The position numbers were made by a program, and so were the translations under genes. This document shows, piece after piece, positions 1-8,274 of a stretch of 64,000 bases of DNA. Positions within the stretch are counted from its first letter, which is position 1, and every line of letters begins with the position of its first letter. The notes beneath the pieces are model-generated. The model saw only the letters and a list, made by a program, of their open reading frames with translations. It ran no database searches and was not told the origin of the DNA. The DNA is taken from contig NZ_CP120635.1 of assembly GCF_021353295.2 (NCBI RefSeq), positions 1,601,001 through 1,665,000 on the forward strand, written 5' to 3'. Source of the stretch: Pseudodesulfovibrio thermohalotolerans (GTDB taxonomy: Bacteria; Desulfobacterota; Desulfovibrionia; Desulfovibrionales; Desulfovibrionaceae).

Positions 1-1
1 G

Positions 2-1192
2 TATACGTCCTGGGTCATGGAGACGTTCCGTGGTTCGAAGACGAACCATATCGTCGCCGCCCAGACCAAGGGGGCGCTCGAGCAGAACGTCCTTCCTTAC
101 CTCGCTTACGGGCTGAAACTTCTCGGTTACAGGGCGACGTACAACCAGTCCAAAGGCCTCCTGACGGCGGCCGATCAGGTATTTCGGTGCCTCGGCGCAC
201 CGCATGAACGAAGCCAGGACGTTCTCCAGGGCTTCACTGCCGCATCGACGTTTCTCGACGAGGCGGCGCTTCTTCCGAAGAACTTCGTGGACCAGGCAAT
301 AGGCAGGTGCATAATGGAACCTCGGGCGAGGCACTGGCTGAACTGCAACCCTGGAGCGCCGTCGAACTTCATCAAGAAGGAGTTCGTCGACCAAGCGATC
401 AACGCCCTGGAAGTCAGGTTCCGGTTGGAAGACAATCCCGGTCTGCCAGAGTCCGAGATCCTGGCCATCAAAAGGAAATACCCGTCCGGCGTGTTCCGGA
501 AACGGTACGTGGACGGGTTGTGGGCATTGGCCGAGGGGCTGGTCTACAGCACTTTCGACGAGGACGTTCATGTCGTCGACATGGACCGCATCGTCAAACA
601 GCGTCTGGCCGACAAGCCGAACAGGCAGCCGTTCCGCTACTATGCGGTCGGATGCGACTACGCCGGCGGCGACGACGCATTGGTGTTCACGCTTTACGGC
701 TACGATCATCACGACCACAGGAAAACGTCGTTTTACTGCCTCCGGGAGTTCTACTTCAGGCCGGACCCGGAGAACGGGATCAAGCGCAAAACGCATTCGG
801 ACATGGCCGACGAGATGGTCAAGTTCTTGGCCGGTATCCGGCCACGGTTTATCGCCGTGGACCCGGGCGGCGGCGGCACGGCCTTTATCACTGAACTTCA
901 ACGCCGTGGCCTTCCGGCCAAAGCGGCGGCGAAGGGGCCTGACAGTATCCTGGCCGGTATCGAGTTCGTCTCGGATCTGCACACGCAGAACCAGATCTAC
1001 TACGACAAGCGCCGTTGCCCGAACATGATACGCGAGAAACTGGCGTATTCGTGGGACGACAAGAAGTTGACCCCGGTTCCGATCGGCGGTGACGACCACT
1101 GCCTTGATGCGGAACGCTACTTCTTCTCGACCGGCTTCGGCTCGAACAAGCGTGCGGCGATCGTCGGCGCATCCGGCACGGCCGTCGCATAA
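2..1192 (+). CDS. Phage terminase large subunit (C-terminal part; 5' end cut by window)
   Basis: ATPase and nuclease motor that packages DNA into the prohead. The frame is open to the window edge (codons for YTSWV precede the first ATG at 17), so the true start lies upstream. Visible are a Walker-B-like TFLDEAALLP about 80 residues after that ATG, then an RNase-H-like nuclease with acidic sites in GCDYAGGDD, AVDPGGGG and near the C-terminus DDHCLDAERYF. The Walker A motif is missing because of the truncation. It is followed by a small membrane protein and the portal gene, the usual packaging neighbourhood. The family is assigned from motifs and context. Confidence 0.85.
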   Translation, partial: YTSWVMETFRGSKTNHIVAAQTKGALEQNVLPYLAYGLKLLGYRATYNQSKGLLTAADQVFRCLGAPHERSQDVLQGFTAASTFLDEAALLPKNFVDQAIGRCIMEPRARHWLNCNPGAPSNFIKKEFVDQAINALEVRFRLEDNPGLPESEILAIKRKYPSGVFRKRYVDGLWALAEGLVYSTFDEDVHVVDMDRIVKQRLADKPNRQPFRYYAVGCDYAGGDDALVFTLYGYDHHDHRKTSFYCLREFYFRPDPENGIKRKTHSDMADEMVKFLAGIRPRFIAVDPGGGGTAFITELQRRGLPAKAAAKGPDSILAGIEFVSDLHTQNQIYYDKRRCPNMIREKLAYSWDDKKLTPVPIGGDDHCLDAERYFFSTGFGSNKRAAIVGASGTAVA

Positions 1193-1209
1193 CGAACCAA
1201 TGCCACCAG

Positions 1210-1237
1210 GCCGCTTCTTTTAGCGGCTTTCCTTTTT
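1210..1237 (+). terminator. Hairpin with T-rich tail after terminase
   Basis: GCCGCT pairs with AGCGGC around a 6-base loop, followed by TTTCCTTTTTC. It sits between the terminase stop and the next small gene. Late transcription must read through it if the operon is continuous. Confidence 0.55.
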
Positions 1238-1266
1238 CATCTTTTTCAATCATTTGGAGACCAATC

Positions 1267-1458
1267 ATGGACTACCTCATCATAGCCCTCGTGGCCATTG
1301 CCCTGGTCGTCGGCGTCGCTTTCTTCGTGTTCACGGAGCGCGACAAGATCGCCGAAACCGTCGCCGACGCTGTTGACGACGTTGCGACCGGCGCATCCAA
1401 TGCGATTTCCCACGCCGCTAAAGAAGCGGCGGAAGAGCTGGACAAGCTCCGGAAATAA
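1267..1458 (+). CDS. Small phage membrane protein, unknown function
   Basis: A 63-residue protein with one N-terminal membrane segment (about residues 3-24, rich in A, V, I, L), followed by an acidic/alanine-rich amphipathic helix (AETVADAVDDVATGASNAIS) and a lysine-rich end. GGAG at 1256-1259 supports the start. The helix resembles YtxH-type or apolipoprotein-like stress proteins in pattern only. It lies between terminase and portal, an uncommon place for a membrane protein. No function is assigned. Confidence 0.65.
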   Translation: MDYLIIALVAIALVVGVAFFVFTERDKIAETVADAVDDVATGASNAISHAAKEAAEELDKLRK

Positions 1459-1573
1459 TCACTCTGACCGGCCGGACCTGATCACCCGGCCAACTTTTCC
1501 CCGCCACAGCCAGAGCCTCCTGGGCTCGGCGGGGTGACCGCAGCGGCTTACCGACCGCAATCCACCGTCTCCT

Positions 1574-1658
1574 CCCCGGAGACCGGGGACACCACCACAT
1601 CCTTGTCTCCTTGACACAGTGTCCCCCACCGGGGGCGGCGCCACTCCTCGCCGCCCCC
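1574..1658. other. Two strong GC hairpins in the terminase-portal gap
   Basis: The 245-base gap 1459-1703 holds no gene. It contains CCCCGG-AGA-CCGGGG (1574-1588) and a 10-bp stem GGGGGCGGCG / CGCCGCCCCC (1631-1640 with 1649-1658). The second is followed by ACTTTTCG, so it could act as a weak terminator or as an RNA processing or stability element. Confidence 0.5.
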
Positions 1659-1703
1659 GCACTTTTCGTCTTAGAGGCAAAAGAAAAAAAGGAAGGAAGC
1701 CGC

Positions 1704-3149
1704 ATGAGCGACTTGAAAAATATCATCGACCGCCGCCATCCGGACTACCTGCTCACGGCTCCGAGGTGGGAGTTCCTGCACTCGGCCGTGTTCGACGACT
1801 CGAAGGTCTTTGCGATGGACGTTCTCGAGAAGCTCGTCGGCGAAAGCGACGAGACGTACGCCGTCCGAAAGAGGCTGGTTTGGCGTGACAACCTGTGCCG
1901 GATCCTGTTGGATACGGTTTGGGGATACTTGAAGCAGGACGGTCCGGCGAGGGAAGACAAAGGGGTGCCGGAAGTCGTGAAGCGGTTCGTGAAAAGCGCA
2001 GACCTGGACGGCCAGGACCTGACCAGTTTTCTCTTGTCGGCCGGGTACAAGGCGGCGGTGATGGGCGTCTCGTACATCATCGTCGATCAGGCGAAAAACT
2101 TGAAGGGTCACTACGACCCCGACCTCCGGACTTATGCTTATGTCGTCTCGCCGCTCGACGTTGTTGACGTCGCATACGACGAAGCCGGCACGATGTTGTG
2201 GGCCATGATCCGGGAATATTACCGTGACGTTGGCGACCCGCTGACCGCCACTGGCGACACGAACGTCCGCTACCGGCTATGGACGAAAGACGCATGGATG
2301 CTGTTCGACGACCAGGGCGAACGCATGGCCGACGAGAGCGGCATGGATATGTCAGGCAAACACAAAGCCGGTCGTGTCCCTGTCGTCCCAGTATTCCACG
2401 GCGGTACCAGGGTCACGCCGTACAAGGGGCTGTCACTGCTCGACGGCGTTGCCGACAAAGATGCGGCGATCGTGAACTTGTGGTCGCAACTGATGAGATC
2501 TATCGCAGCCACTGCGATGCCCATCCCGACGATCCCGGCAACTGACGTCGCCGCAAACCTCGTCGTCGCCGACCCGACCGATACAGAGCTGGTCAACGAG
2601 GTCGACGCAAGGCTCCGGAGCTACTTGCAACTGTCCCAGGAATCGGCATTCATTTACGATGCCCAGGCCTCCGACGGCCCCCGCTACTTGGTGTGGGACG
2701 CCGCCAATATCGGCCCGATCAGGGAAGTCCTGGAAAGCCTCCGCAAGTCCGTCTTCTCGAACCTCGGCCTCGGCGGCCAGGCCACGGAAAAGGCCGGTGT
2801 CGAGTCCGGCGTCGCCAAGGCCTACGACTTCCATGCGGCCAACAAGCGTTGCGCCGCAATCGCCGACACGCTCGAAGTCGCCGAAAAAACGATCATCGAG
2901 ATCGTCGGCAACTACAACGGCGTGTCGACCGCCAACTATGCAACCGATTGGCCCGAGGATTTCGACGTTCAGACCATGGCCGCCCGTATCGACGAGTACA
3001 CCGAACTCCTGCTCCTGGTCGAATCCAAGAGCTTCCGGGCCGCCCTGCAGAAAAAGCTGATGGCCGACGCATTGCCCAAGGCCGACCGCTCCGCAATGGA
3101 AGCCGAGGTCGAGGCCGCAACATCCGCCGAAATGCCGGAAATCGAATAA
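1704..3149 (+). CDS. Phage portal protein, DUF4055-like
   Basis: 481 residues. It should form the dodecameric ring at the capsid vertex through which DNA passes. The ATG at 1704 (MSDLKNIIDRRH) is chosen over an upstream in-frame start because GGAAGG lies just before it and the earlier residues are low-complexity. The N-terminal part (HPDYLLTAPRWEFLHSAVF) and the mid segment KRLVWRDNLCRILLDTVWGY look like DUF4055 portal-like proteins. Length, position after terminase and before scaffold/capsid, and an acidic C-terminal tail agree. Portals are weakly conserved, so the fold should be confirmed by structure prediction. Confidence 0.8.
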   Translation: MSDLKNIIDRRHPDYLLTAPRWEFLHSAVFDDSKVFAMDVLEKLVGESDETYAVRKRLVWRDNLCRILLDTVWGYLKQDGPAREDKGVPEVVKRFVKSADLDGQDLTSFLLSAGYKAAVMGVSYIIVDQAKNLKGHYDPDLRTYAYVVSPLDVVDVAYDEAGTMLWAMIREYYRDVGDPLTATGDTNVRYRLWTKDAWMLFDDQGERMADESGMDMSGKHKAGRVPVVPVFHGGTRVTPYKGLSLLDGVADKDAAIVNLWSQLMRSIAATAMPIPTIPATDVAANLVVADPTDTELVNEVDARLRSYLQLSQESAFIYDAQASDGPRYLVWDAANIGPIREVLESLRKSVFSNLGLGGQATEKAGVESGVAKAYDFHAANKRCAAIADTLEVAEKTIIEIVGNYNGVSTANYATDWPEDFDVQTMAARIDEYTELLLLVESKSFRAALQKKLMADALPKADRSAMEAEVEAATSAEMPEIE

Positions 3150-3164
3150 AAAAGGGAAAAAAGA

Positions 3165-3485
3165 ATGAAAAATATCAGGTTCATGTGCGATAGCGCACGG
3201 ATGCCGCTGCCGGGCTTGAACCGGGGCAACAAGATCGACAACCTGACTCTGGCTGCCGGTGTTGAAAGTGTCGTGTCGGTCCCCGACGGTGCGAAATCCG
3301 TCGTCCTTGGCGGCAAAAATATCGACGTGTGGGTCAACGTTGATGCCACGGCAACCGCTTCCGGCGACGTTGCCGACGGCACCGGGTCCACTTACAACGA
3401 CTATATCGTCGACGTTTCCGGGGCCGACGAGCTGAACCTGATCTCCGAGACCGGGTGCCGGATCAGCCTCGACTGGAGGAAGTAG
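3165..3485 (+). CDS. Hypothetical phage protein (head region)
   Basis: A 106-residue protein starting 15 bases after the portal stop with AAAGGGAAAAAAG as ribosome site. The sequence is glycine- and valine-rich and looks all-beta (SVVSVPDGAKSVVLGGKNIDVWV). One base separates its stop from the start of the next gene, so the two are probably translated together and may both be virion decoration or stabilising proteins. No family recognised. Confidence 0.7.
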   Translation: MKNIRFMCDSARMPLPGLNRGNKIDNLTLAAGVESVVSVPDGAKSVVLGGKNIDVWVNVDATATASGDVADGTGSTYNDYIVDVSGADELNLISETGCRISLDWRK

Positions 3486-3486
3486 G

Positions 3487-4521
3487 ATGATCGGTTTCAA
3501 CTATCCTTCACCGGCAACCGCTTCTTCCGGCGGCGGCGACGCCGTGGCTGACGGGCAGGGTGCTGTCTTGTCCGTCAATCTTGCCGCCGGCGCTGTCACG
3601 CTAACAGAGGCTCAACTCGAGGGTATCGGGACGATCAGGTGCTACGGGACCGTGGCGAACACCGTCGTGACCGTCCCACATCTCGAGGGCCGGACTTTCC
3701 TCGTCGACAACGACGCTGACCACAGGGTCACCGTATCCGACGGCCTCGCCGTGGCGGCAGTGATGGACGGCGGAAATAGCCTCGTCTACCTCGGCCCGGA
3801 GGGTATTTCGGTTGTCGCGAGTTCCAACGCTGGGCGCACGAAAACACTGAACGTCGCTTACGAAAGCGGCCCGGTGACGCTGACCGACGACTACCTCGAC
3901 GGCGTTGAGATGTTGATCATTCAGACGTACGACTGGGATGACCCCGAATACGTTCAGCCGACAGACGAGATAGTAATAGTCGTTCCTGCGACAATTCGGA
4001 AGTTCGCAGCGATGGACATTGATTTTGGCAGCAGAACGGTCAAGTTTTCGCGTACCGGAGACGATGCAGAATGGGCATCCAGGCTGCCGTCTACAGATTC
4101 GATCGGGACGGTATTCGTACACGCCGTCGGCCTGACTGTATCGCCATACGTGTCTACACCTGCCATCGACGAGGCAGACGCGTTCGTCTCCGGAAGCCCG
4201 GTAGCCGGACAGGTGCTCGCAATAGCAGAGACGTGGACAAGAGAGTCAATCTACGTACAAGCAGATGTGTTTGCGGTGGGCGCACCGACTGGTACTGTTA
4301 CGATGCAGCTCCAGGACGAGCTTGGAAACGTCCTCGCTTCCGACGACGGAAGCATGATGGGGACGCCAGGAGTGTGGGGTATCTATCCTGCTGACGCCAT
4401 CACGGTCGATTTCAACGATCATCCCGACGGGATGCGATTGAAAGTCGTTGCTGTCAACTCTGATGCGACACTGTCTGACATCCGGACCAAAATAGCCGTC
4501 TATGACGCGGCGGCAATCTAG
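3487..4521 (+). CDS. Hypothetical phage protein, beta-rich, possible decoration protein
   Basis: 344 residues, coupled to the preceding gene. The N-terminus is glycine/alanine-rich, then a long series of short beta-like segments (AGAVTLTEAQLEGIGTIRCYG; TKTLNVAYESGPVTLTDDYL) with an internal echo of 'VTLT...L.GI/VE'. It lies between portal and scaffold, where head fibres or decoration proteins are sometimes encoded. The function is not recognisable from sequence alone. Confidence 0.65.
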   Translation: MIGFNYPSPATASSGGGDAVADGQGAVLSVNLAAGAVTLTEAQLEGIGTIRCYGTVANTVVTVPHLEGRTFLVDNDADHRVTVSDGLAVAAVMDGGNSLVYLGPEGISVVASSNAGRTKTLNVAYESGPVTLTDDYLDGVEMLIIQTYDWDDPEYVQPTDEIVIVVPATIRKFAAMDIDFGSRTVKFSRTGDDAEWASRLPSTDSIGTVFVHAVGLTVSPYVSTPAIDEADAFVSGSPVAGQVLAIAETWTRESIYVQADVFAVGAPTGTVTMQLQDELGNVLASDDGSMMGTPGVWGIYPADAITVDFNDHPDGMRLKVVAVNSDATLSDIRTKIAVYDAAAI

Positions 4522-4564
4522 TCCAACAACAAGACCAACAAGGCCACCTGGCCTTCCAATATTT

Positions 4565-4596
4565 GCCCAGGAGCTGACGAGTTCCGGGGCTTTTTT
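4565..4596 (+). terminator. Intrinsic terminator before the scaffold/capsid genes
   Basis: GCCC.GGA pairs with TTCC.GGGC around GCTGACGA and is followed by TTTTTTG. It closes the first block of head genes. Confidence 0.6.
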
Positions 4597-4626
4597 GTCA
4601 TTTGTTTCCTTTTCGGCCTCTTTTTT

Positions 4627-4714
4627 CACCGGGTGCGAGACGCACCGGGTGGCAGGGAGGTCAAAACCCTGGGGCTGATCGCGAGATGCCGGATGCCCCG
4701 CGGCGAGATGCCGC
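4627..4714 (+). promoter_or_regulatory. Four-hairpin leader upstream of scaffold and capsid
   Basis: Between the terminator at 4565-4596 and the ribosome site before 4742 lie four consecutive stem-loops: GGTGCG/CGCACC (4632-4646), AGGG/CCCT (4654-4670), GGGGC/GCCCC (4671-4699) and GCGGC/GCCGC (4700-4714). Two direct repeats are embedded, CACCGGGTG (4628-4636 and 4643-4651) and CGAGATGCCG. The segment does not encode a plausible protein. It is probably an mRNA leader affecting stability or translation of the highly expressed capsid message; the role is inferred. Confidence 0.5.
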
Positions 4715-4741
4715 GAACCCCCTCTACAGGAGAAAACTGAT

Positions 4742-5470
4742 ATGAAGCTGTTCCTCGAAAATCTTGACGGCCTCGACGAGAAGAACGCCGCCTACTACGA
4801 CCAGAAAGAGACCGGCGGCTACGAGCTGAACCTCGACAGGTACACCTCGAACCTCAAGTCGGCCCTGAACGCCGCGAGAGGTGAACGTGACGAGATCAAG
4901 GCCAAGTTCAAGGGAATCGACCCCGAGAAGTTCCAGTCCCTGGTGACCGAGAACAAGGACCTCCAGACCAAGATCGCCGCCGGCGTGGCCGACGAAAGCG
5001 AGGCGGTCAGGTCCCTGCAAACGCAGATCGAGACCCTGACGGCGGAGAAGTCCGAGATCGAGTCCAGGAGCGAGATGCTCCAGAAGGGATGGGACAACGA
5101 CCTGCTCGGAAGCGCATTCACCGAGGTGTTGGCGAAGGCCGAGCCGATCAACAACGATATCCGGACCTTGATGTTCTACTGCATGCAGAATGCTCAGGTC
5201 CGCGAGGTCAAGAACGCCGACGGCTCCATCAGCCGTGTCCCTGTGCAAGTCGGGAAGGACGGCAAAGTCCGTTTGAACGACCAGGGGCAGCCGATGACCC
5301 CGGAAGATCTCGTCGTCGAACTCAAGACCAAGACCGTCCCGCACCTGTTCGCACCGAACGACGGCGGCGGCAACAGCAACACCAACCAGTTTTCCGGCAC
5401 CCCCGCCCCCGCGAACATGACCGAGGCGCAGAAAATTGCCATCGAGCGCAACCAGCGTTTCGGCCGGTAA
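4742..5470 (+). CDS. Phage scaffolding protein (probable)
   Basis: 242 residues immediately upstream of the capsid gene. Residues about 35-130 are charged and coiled-coil-like (ERDEIKAKFKGIDPEKFQSL; LTAEKSEIESRSEM), followed by a domain around ITADN-type spacing (PINNDIRTLMFYCMQNAQV) and a basic C-terminal tail (MTEAQKIAIERNQRFGR), the usual make-up of scaffolds that guide capsid assembly and are then removed. GGAG at 4729-4732 supports the start. The call rests on position, length and coiled-coil character. Confidence 0.75.
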   Translation: MKLFLENLDGLDEKNAAYYDQKETGGYELNLDRYTSNLKSALNAARGERDEIKAKFKGIDPEKFQSLVTENKDLQTKIAAGVADESEAVRSLQTQIETLTAEKSEIESRSEMLQKGWDNDLLGSAFTEVLAKAEPINNDIRTLMFYCMQNAQVREVKNADGSISRVPVQVGKDGKVRLNDQGQPMTPEDLVVELKTKTVPHLFAPNDGGGNSNTNQFSGTPAPANMTEAQKIAIERNQRFGR

Positions 5471-5505
5471 GCACAAACAAAAACAGAACAAAAAGGATTT
5501 AAAAG

Positions 5506-6459
5506 ATGGCCCAAGCCACTACCTACAGTGTCGTCAACTACGACGGCCGCATTTTCAAGCTCCTGCGCAAGAACCTCGCCCTCTTGAAGGCGATCGGCGC
5601 TCTGCGCAACGGCACCATCGTCCCCGTCTCGTCCCCGTTTTTCGAGAACACCATCTACGACAACTCCGCGGCCGCCGCGCAGAAGTCCAACCTCGAAGGA
5701 CAGGACGCTAACAAGAACACCCTGACTACCCGCGACAACGTGGTCAACGTCCTCGAGATCTTCCACGAAGACGTGAACGTCAGCTACACCAAGTCCGCCG
5801 CCGTCGGCCAGATGGCATCCGACTCTGTGGGCAACCGTTCCAGCGTCGGCGCTGAACTCCCGTTCCAGCTCATGGGCGCTGTCGACGGCTTTATGGAGCA
5901 GGTCTCCAAGGCCTTCCTGTACGGCGAATACGCCGTTGGTTCCGACTCCACTCCCCGTCGCACCCGCGGCCTCCTGCCGAGCATCACGACCAACGTCGTT
6001 GTCGCCGACGCCGGTTCCGGCGCCGCTGACAGCTTCTCCAGGGACTACTTCGAGGAAATGGTCCTCGCCTGGTTCGCCAATGGCGGTTCCCTGACCGGTA
6101 ACGCCGTGATCCTGACCTCCGGCCTCCAGAAGCTCTGGATCGACCGCATCTACGGGAAGCCAGAGGAAAACCGTACCATCGCTGGTACCAACCTGCAGGT
6201 CGTGTCCACCCCCTTGGGTGACTTCCCGATCATGATCGACCATCACATGCCGACCGACGTGATCTCCATCGCGAACCTCGACATGTTGCAGGTCAAGGGC
6301 CTGTACATCCCGAAGAGGGGCATCATCTTCGAGGAGGAACTGGCAAAGACCGGCGCTTCCGACAAGACCCAGCTCTACGGGGAACTCGGCCTGGACTCCG
6401 GTGACGAGACCGCTCACGCGAAGCTCACGAACCTGGTCACGACCCGTCCCACCGACTAG
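5506..6459 (+). CDS. Major capsid protein, SU10/DUF5309-like
   Basis: 317 residues, AAAGGATTTAAAAG ribosome site. It forms the icosahedral shell, presumably with an HK97 fold. The pattern fits SU10-type capsid proteins: an N-terminal VVNYDGRIFKLLRKNLALLKAIG, a middle region with EDVNVSYTKSAAVGQMASDS, a helix ELPFQLMGAVDGFMEQVSKAFLYG, then TRGLLPSITTNVV and a C-terminal part LGDFPIMIDHHMPTDVISI. There is no sign of a fused protease or long delta domain; the separate upstream scaffold supplies that role. Codon use is strongly biased to C-ending codons, as expected for the most abundant virion protein. Confidence 0.85.
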   Translation: MAQATTYSVVNYDGRIFKLLRKNLALLKAIGALRNGTIVPVSSPFFENTIYDNSAAAAQKSNLEGQDANKNTLTTRDNVVNVLEIFHEDVNVSYTKSAAVGQMASDSVGNRSSVGAELPFQLMGAVDGFMEQVSKAFLYGEYAVGSDSTPRRTRGLLPSITTNVVVADAGSGAADSFSRDYFEEMVLAWFANGGSLTGNAVILTSGLQKLWIDRIYGKPEENRTIAGTNLQVVSTPLGDFPIMIDHHMPTDVISIANLDMLQVKGLYIPKRGIIFEEELAKTGASDKTQLYGELGLDSGDETAHAKLTNLVTTRPTD

Positions 6460-6485
6460 CAGTCGAACCGAACCACGGTGAAGTA

Positions 6486-6506
6486 GCGGGGGCCTAGCGC
6501 CCCCGC
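6486..6506 (+). terminator. GC hairpin after the capsid gene
   Basis: GCGGGGGC pairs perfectly with GCCCCCGC across a five-base loop. Only a weak T-run (GTCATATTTC) follows, so it may stabilise the capsid mRNA 3' end rather than terminate. Confidence 0.5.
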
Positions 6507-6533
6507 GTCATATTTCAATAAAGGAGAGAAACA

Positions 6534-7016
6534 ATGAAGTTCACCTGCAAGAGATACCCGAAGCTCCACATCGGGCTTCGCATCGCTTTCGACGGCGGTG
6601 TGTACGAGACCGCCGACGAGGCTGAAATCGCCTCCATCCTGGCTTTTTCGGCCAAGTACGGCATCGAATACGATGCAGCCGAAGCCGAGTCCCTGGACTC
6701 CCTTTTCACCGGCCTGAAATCTTCCGCTGACACCACCGACACAACCGCATCCGAGCCTGAAAAGGTTGAAAAGGATGAAAATGAAGAAGGGGAAGAAGGA
6801 AAGGAAGAGGGAGCTGGTGATGCCGGGGAAGTCGCCGAAGGCGACGACCAGGGCGACCAGGATGGCGGTGCCGACAGCAACGCCTTCACTCGCGAAGAGT
6901 TGGCGGCCATGACCGTCCCGGTCATCAAGAACCATGCGGCCGTCAAGGGCATCTTGCTCGACGGCACGAAGAAAGACGAACTGATCGACAGCTTCATTGC
7001 GAAGCAGGGAGAATAG
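6534..7016 (+). CDS. Phage protein with C-terminal HeH/Rho-N-like domain
   Basis: 160 residues, AGGAGAG ribosome site. The N-terminus (MKFTCKRYPKLHIGLRIAFDGGVYETADEAEIASILAFS) resembles small head-tail region proteins that follow capsid genes. A central acidic linker (Glu/Asp-rich, residues about 65-115) leads to a C-terminal motif LAAMTVPVIKNHAAVKGILL plus TKKDELIDSFIAKQ, a helix-extended-helix DNA-binding-like module known from phage capsid-associated proteins. Role in the virion is inferred. Confidence 0.7.
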   Translation: MKFTCKRYPKLHIGLRIAFDGGVYETADEAEIASILAFSAKYGIEYDAAEAESLDSLFTGLKSSADTTDTTASEPEKVEKDENEEGEEGKEEGAGDAGEVAEGDDQGDQDGGADSNAFTREELAAMTVPVIKNHAAVKGILLDGTKKDELIDSFIAKQGE

Positions 7017-7019
7017 AAA

Positions 7020-7196
7020 ATGACCAACTATTTCGAATACGCAATACCCGGCACCGACGTGACCGGCAAGGTCAAGGTCGACATGACCATGAACGGCGAA
7101 AACGGAGTCATCCTCAATATCGATACCTCCGACTTCCGGGACAATATCGGAATGTGTCTCCAGCGTCTCCAGCGTCTTCGCAACAGCGTGGAGTAG
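7020..7196 (+). CDS. Small phage protein, 58 residues
   Basis: Begins MTNYFEYAIPGTDVTGKVKV and ends LQRLRNSVE. The ATG at 7020 follows GGGAG at proper spacing, starts three bases after the stop of the preceding gene, and its stop (7194-7196) lies three bases before the next ATG at 7200, so the three genes are tightly packed. The sequence is beta-rich then helical; no family recognised. Too short to be called by a 60-residue cutoff. Confidence 0.7.
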   Translation: MTNYFEYAIPGTDVTGKVKVDMTMNGENGVILNIDTSDFRDNIGMCLQRLQRLRNSVE

Positions 7197-7199
7197 CCC

Positions 7200-7658
7200 A
7201 TGGCATCCGCATCCGAACTCCTGAACGCCGTTCGCGGCGACTCCGGGCAGAACAGCTTCCTGAGTATCTCGGACGCTGATGCCAAAGCCGTGTTCGATCT
7301 GAGCGACGACTGGGACGACCTGACCGATGACGAGAAGGCGAAATACTTGGTCCAGGCGACCCGCCTGATCAACGACCCGCTCCTGTTCCCCGGCCTCGTT
7401 CTCGGGGTCGAAGAGGAATACGACGCGGCATACGCCGCCGCACGGGATGCCTGTTACCTCCAGGCCGTCTACCTCGTCCGGAACATCGACGATATAAGGG
7501 ACGCGGAGAACGCCGGCGCTGTCGGTGCCAAAGCCATCAGCTCCCCGGTCGGGAGCGTCGGCATCACCGGCTACAGCCGGTTCAATAGCAGGTCGCCCGA
7601 GGCAATGGCCGTCATGCGGCCGTATTGCGATTTCGGCCCTCCGCGAATCCTCCGGTAG
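7200..7658 (+). CDS. Head-tail connector-like protein
   Basis: 152 residues. The central helical part YLVQATRLINDPLLFPGLVLG ... ARDACYLQAVYLVRN has the pattern of phage head-completion adaptors (DnaT-like or gp6-like connectors), in which a helix bundle docks under the portal. A glycine/serine-rich C-terminal part (ISSPVGSVGITGYSRFNSRS) ends in FGPPRILR, typical of the C-terminal hook in this family. It follows capsid genes at the expected position. The subfamily is uncertain. Confidence 0.65.
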   Translation: MASASELLNAVRGDSGQNSFLSISDADAKAVFDLSDDWDDLTDDEKAKYLVQATRLINDPLLFPGLVLGVEEEYDAAYAAARDACYLQAVYLVRNIDDIRDAENAGAVGAKAISSPVGSVGITGYSRFNSRSPEAMAVMRPYCDFGPPRILR

Positions 7659-7663
7659 CCGGC

Positions 7664-7744
7664 ATGGTCATCCGCATCCGCGCAGTCGGCGTCCGCCACT
7701 CTTACAAGTGGACCGGCCGCCGCTTCGTCGTCACCAGCCGCTGA
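7664..7744 (+). CDS. Possible 26-residue peptide
   Basis: ATG at 7664, five bases after the connector stop, reading MVIRIRAVGVRHSYKWTGRR and ending FVVTSR. It is basic and ends 15 bases before the tRNA gene. There is no clear ribosome site except translational coupling. It could be a real mini-gene or chance. Confidence 0.25.
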   Translation: MVIRIRAVGVRHSYKWTGRRFVVTSR

Positions 7745-7759
7745 CATTCGCAAAACCAT

Positions 7760-7837
7760 ATCACCGTCGTCTAACTGGCCTAGGACACCAGACTTTCAAT
7801 CTGGGCAATGCGGGTTCGAATCCCGTCGGTGATGCCA
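7760..7837 (+). tRNA. tRNA-Glu (anticodon TTC), phage-encoded
   Basis: A full cloverleaf: acceptor ATCACCG/CGGTGAT, D arm GTCT/GGAC, anticodon arm CCAGA/TCTGG with loop CTTTCAA (anticodon at 7795-7797), T arm GCGGG/CCCGT with loop TTCGAAT, discriminator G and encoded CCA. It lies inside the late structural operon with no promoter of its own visible, so it is probably cut out of the late transcript. It reads GAA (and GAG) codons. Score is high because every stem pairs. Confidence 0.95.
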
Positions 7838-7854
7838 AAAAAATGGGAGAGAAA

Positions 7855-8262
7855 ATGAAGTGCCAGAAGTGCGGCGAGACACTGCCCGGACCATCGCAGC
7901 GCCACAGGGCCAATCCCTTTTGTCAGCAATGCCTGGATACGGCTTTTTACGCTCTTCCGCCCAATCCCGCTGAGCCGTCAAAGTCATTCATGTCTCCTCG
8001 GTCAATCAAGCAACTTGAAGAGGTCGGAATCACAAAATTGCCGGAAGACGACTCGTGGCGCCCTGACAACACGAGATACCTGTTGCCTGTTGCGGAGGAT
8101 TCGTTCCCGTATGACCAGGACGAGCTGATTGATTTCCTCCAAAATGGTGCCAAAGCGCAGACAACAACAATGACATTCTCGGTTGATGGCATTGACGAGC
8201 GGCACAAGGAAATCGCCGCAATGATCGCCAGGCAAATGCCAAAAAAAGAAGAAAAACGATGA
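7855..8262 (+). CDS. Small zinc-ribbon phage protein, unknown function
   Basis: 135 residues. The ATG at 7855 is preferred over 7843 because GGGAGAG lies between them. The N-terminus has two CxxC knuckles (CQKC at 3-6 and CQQC at about 24-27), a likely zinc ribbon. The rest is helical and charged, ending PKKEEKR. With the tRNA-Glu just upstream it forms an insertion between the connector and the minor head protein, so it looks like cargo rather than a virion part. Confidence 0.65.
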   Translation: MKCQKCGETLPGPSQRHRANPFCQQCLDTAFYALPPNPAEPSKSFMSPRSIKQLEEVGITKLPEDDSWRPDNTRYLLPVAEDSFPYDQDELIDFLQNGAKAQTTTMTFSVDGIDERHKEIAAMIARQMPKKEEKR

Positions 8263-8274
8263 AAAGGAGCCACC

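Noticed and set aside
7760..7837. tRNA-Glu as the phage attachment site
   Set aside because: Phage structural genes run on both sides of it, so integration there would split the late operon; tRNA-Pro at the end is a better candidate.
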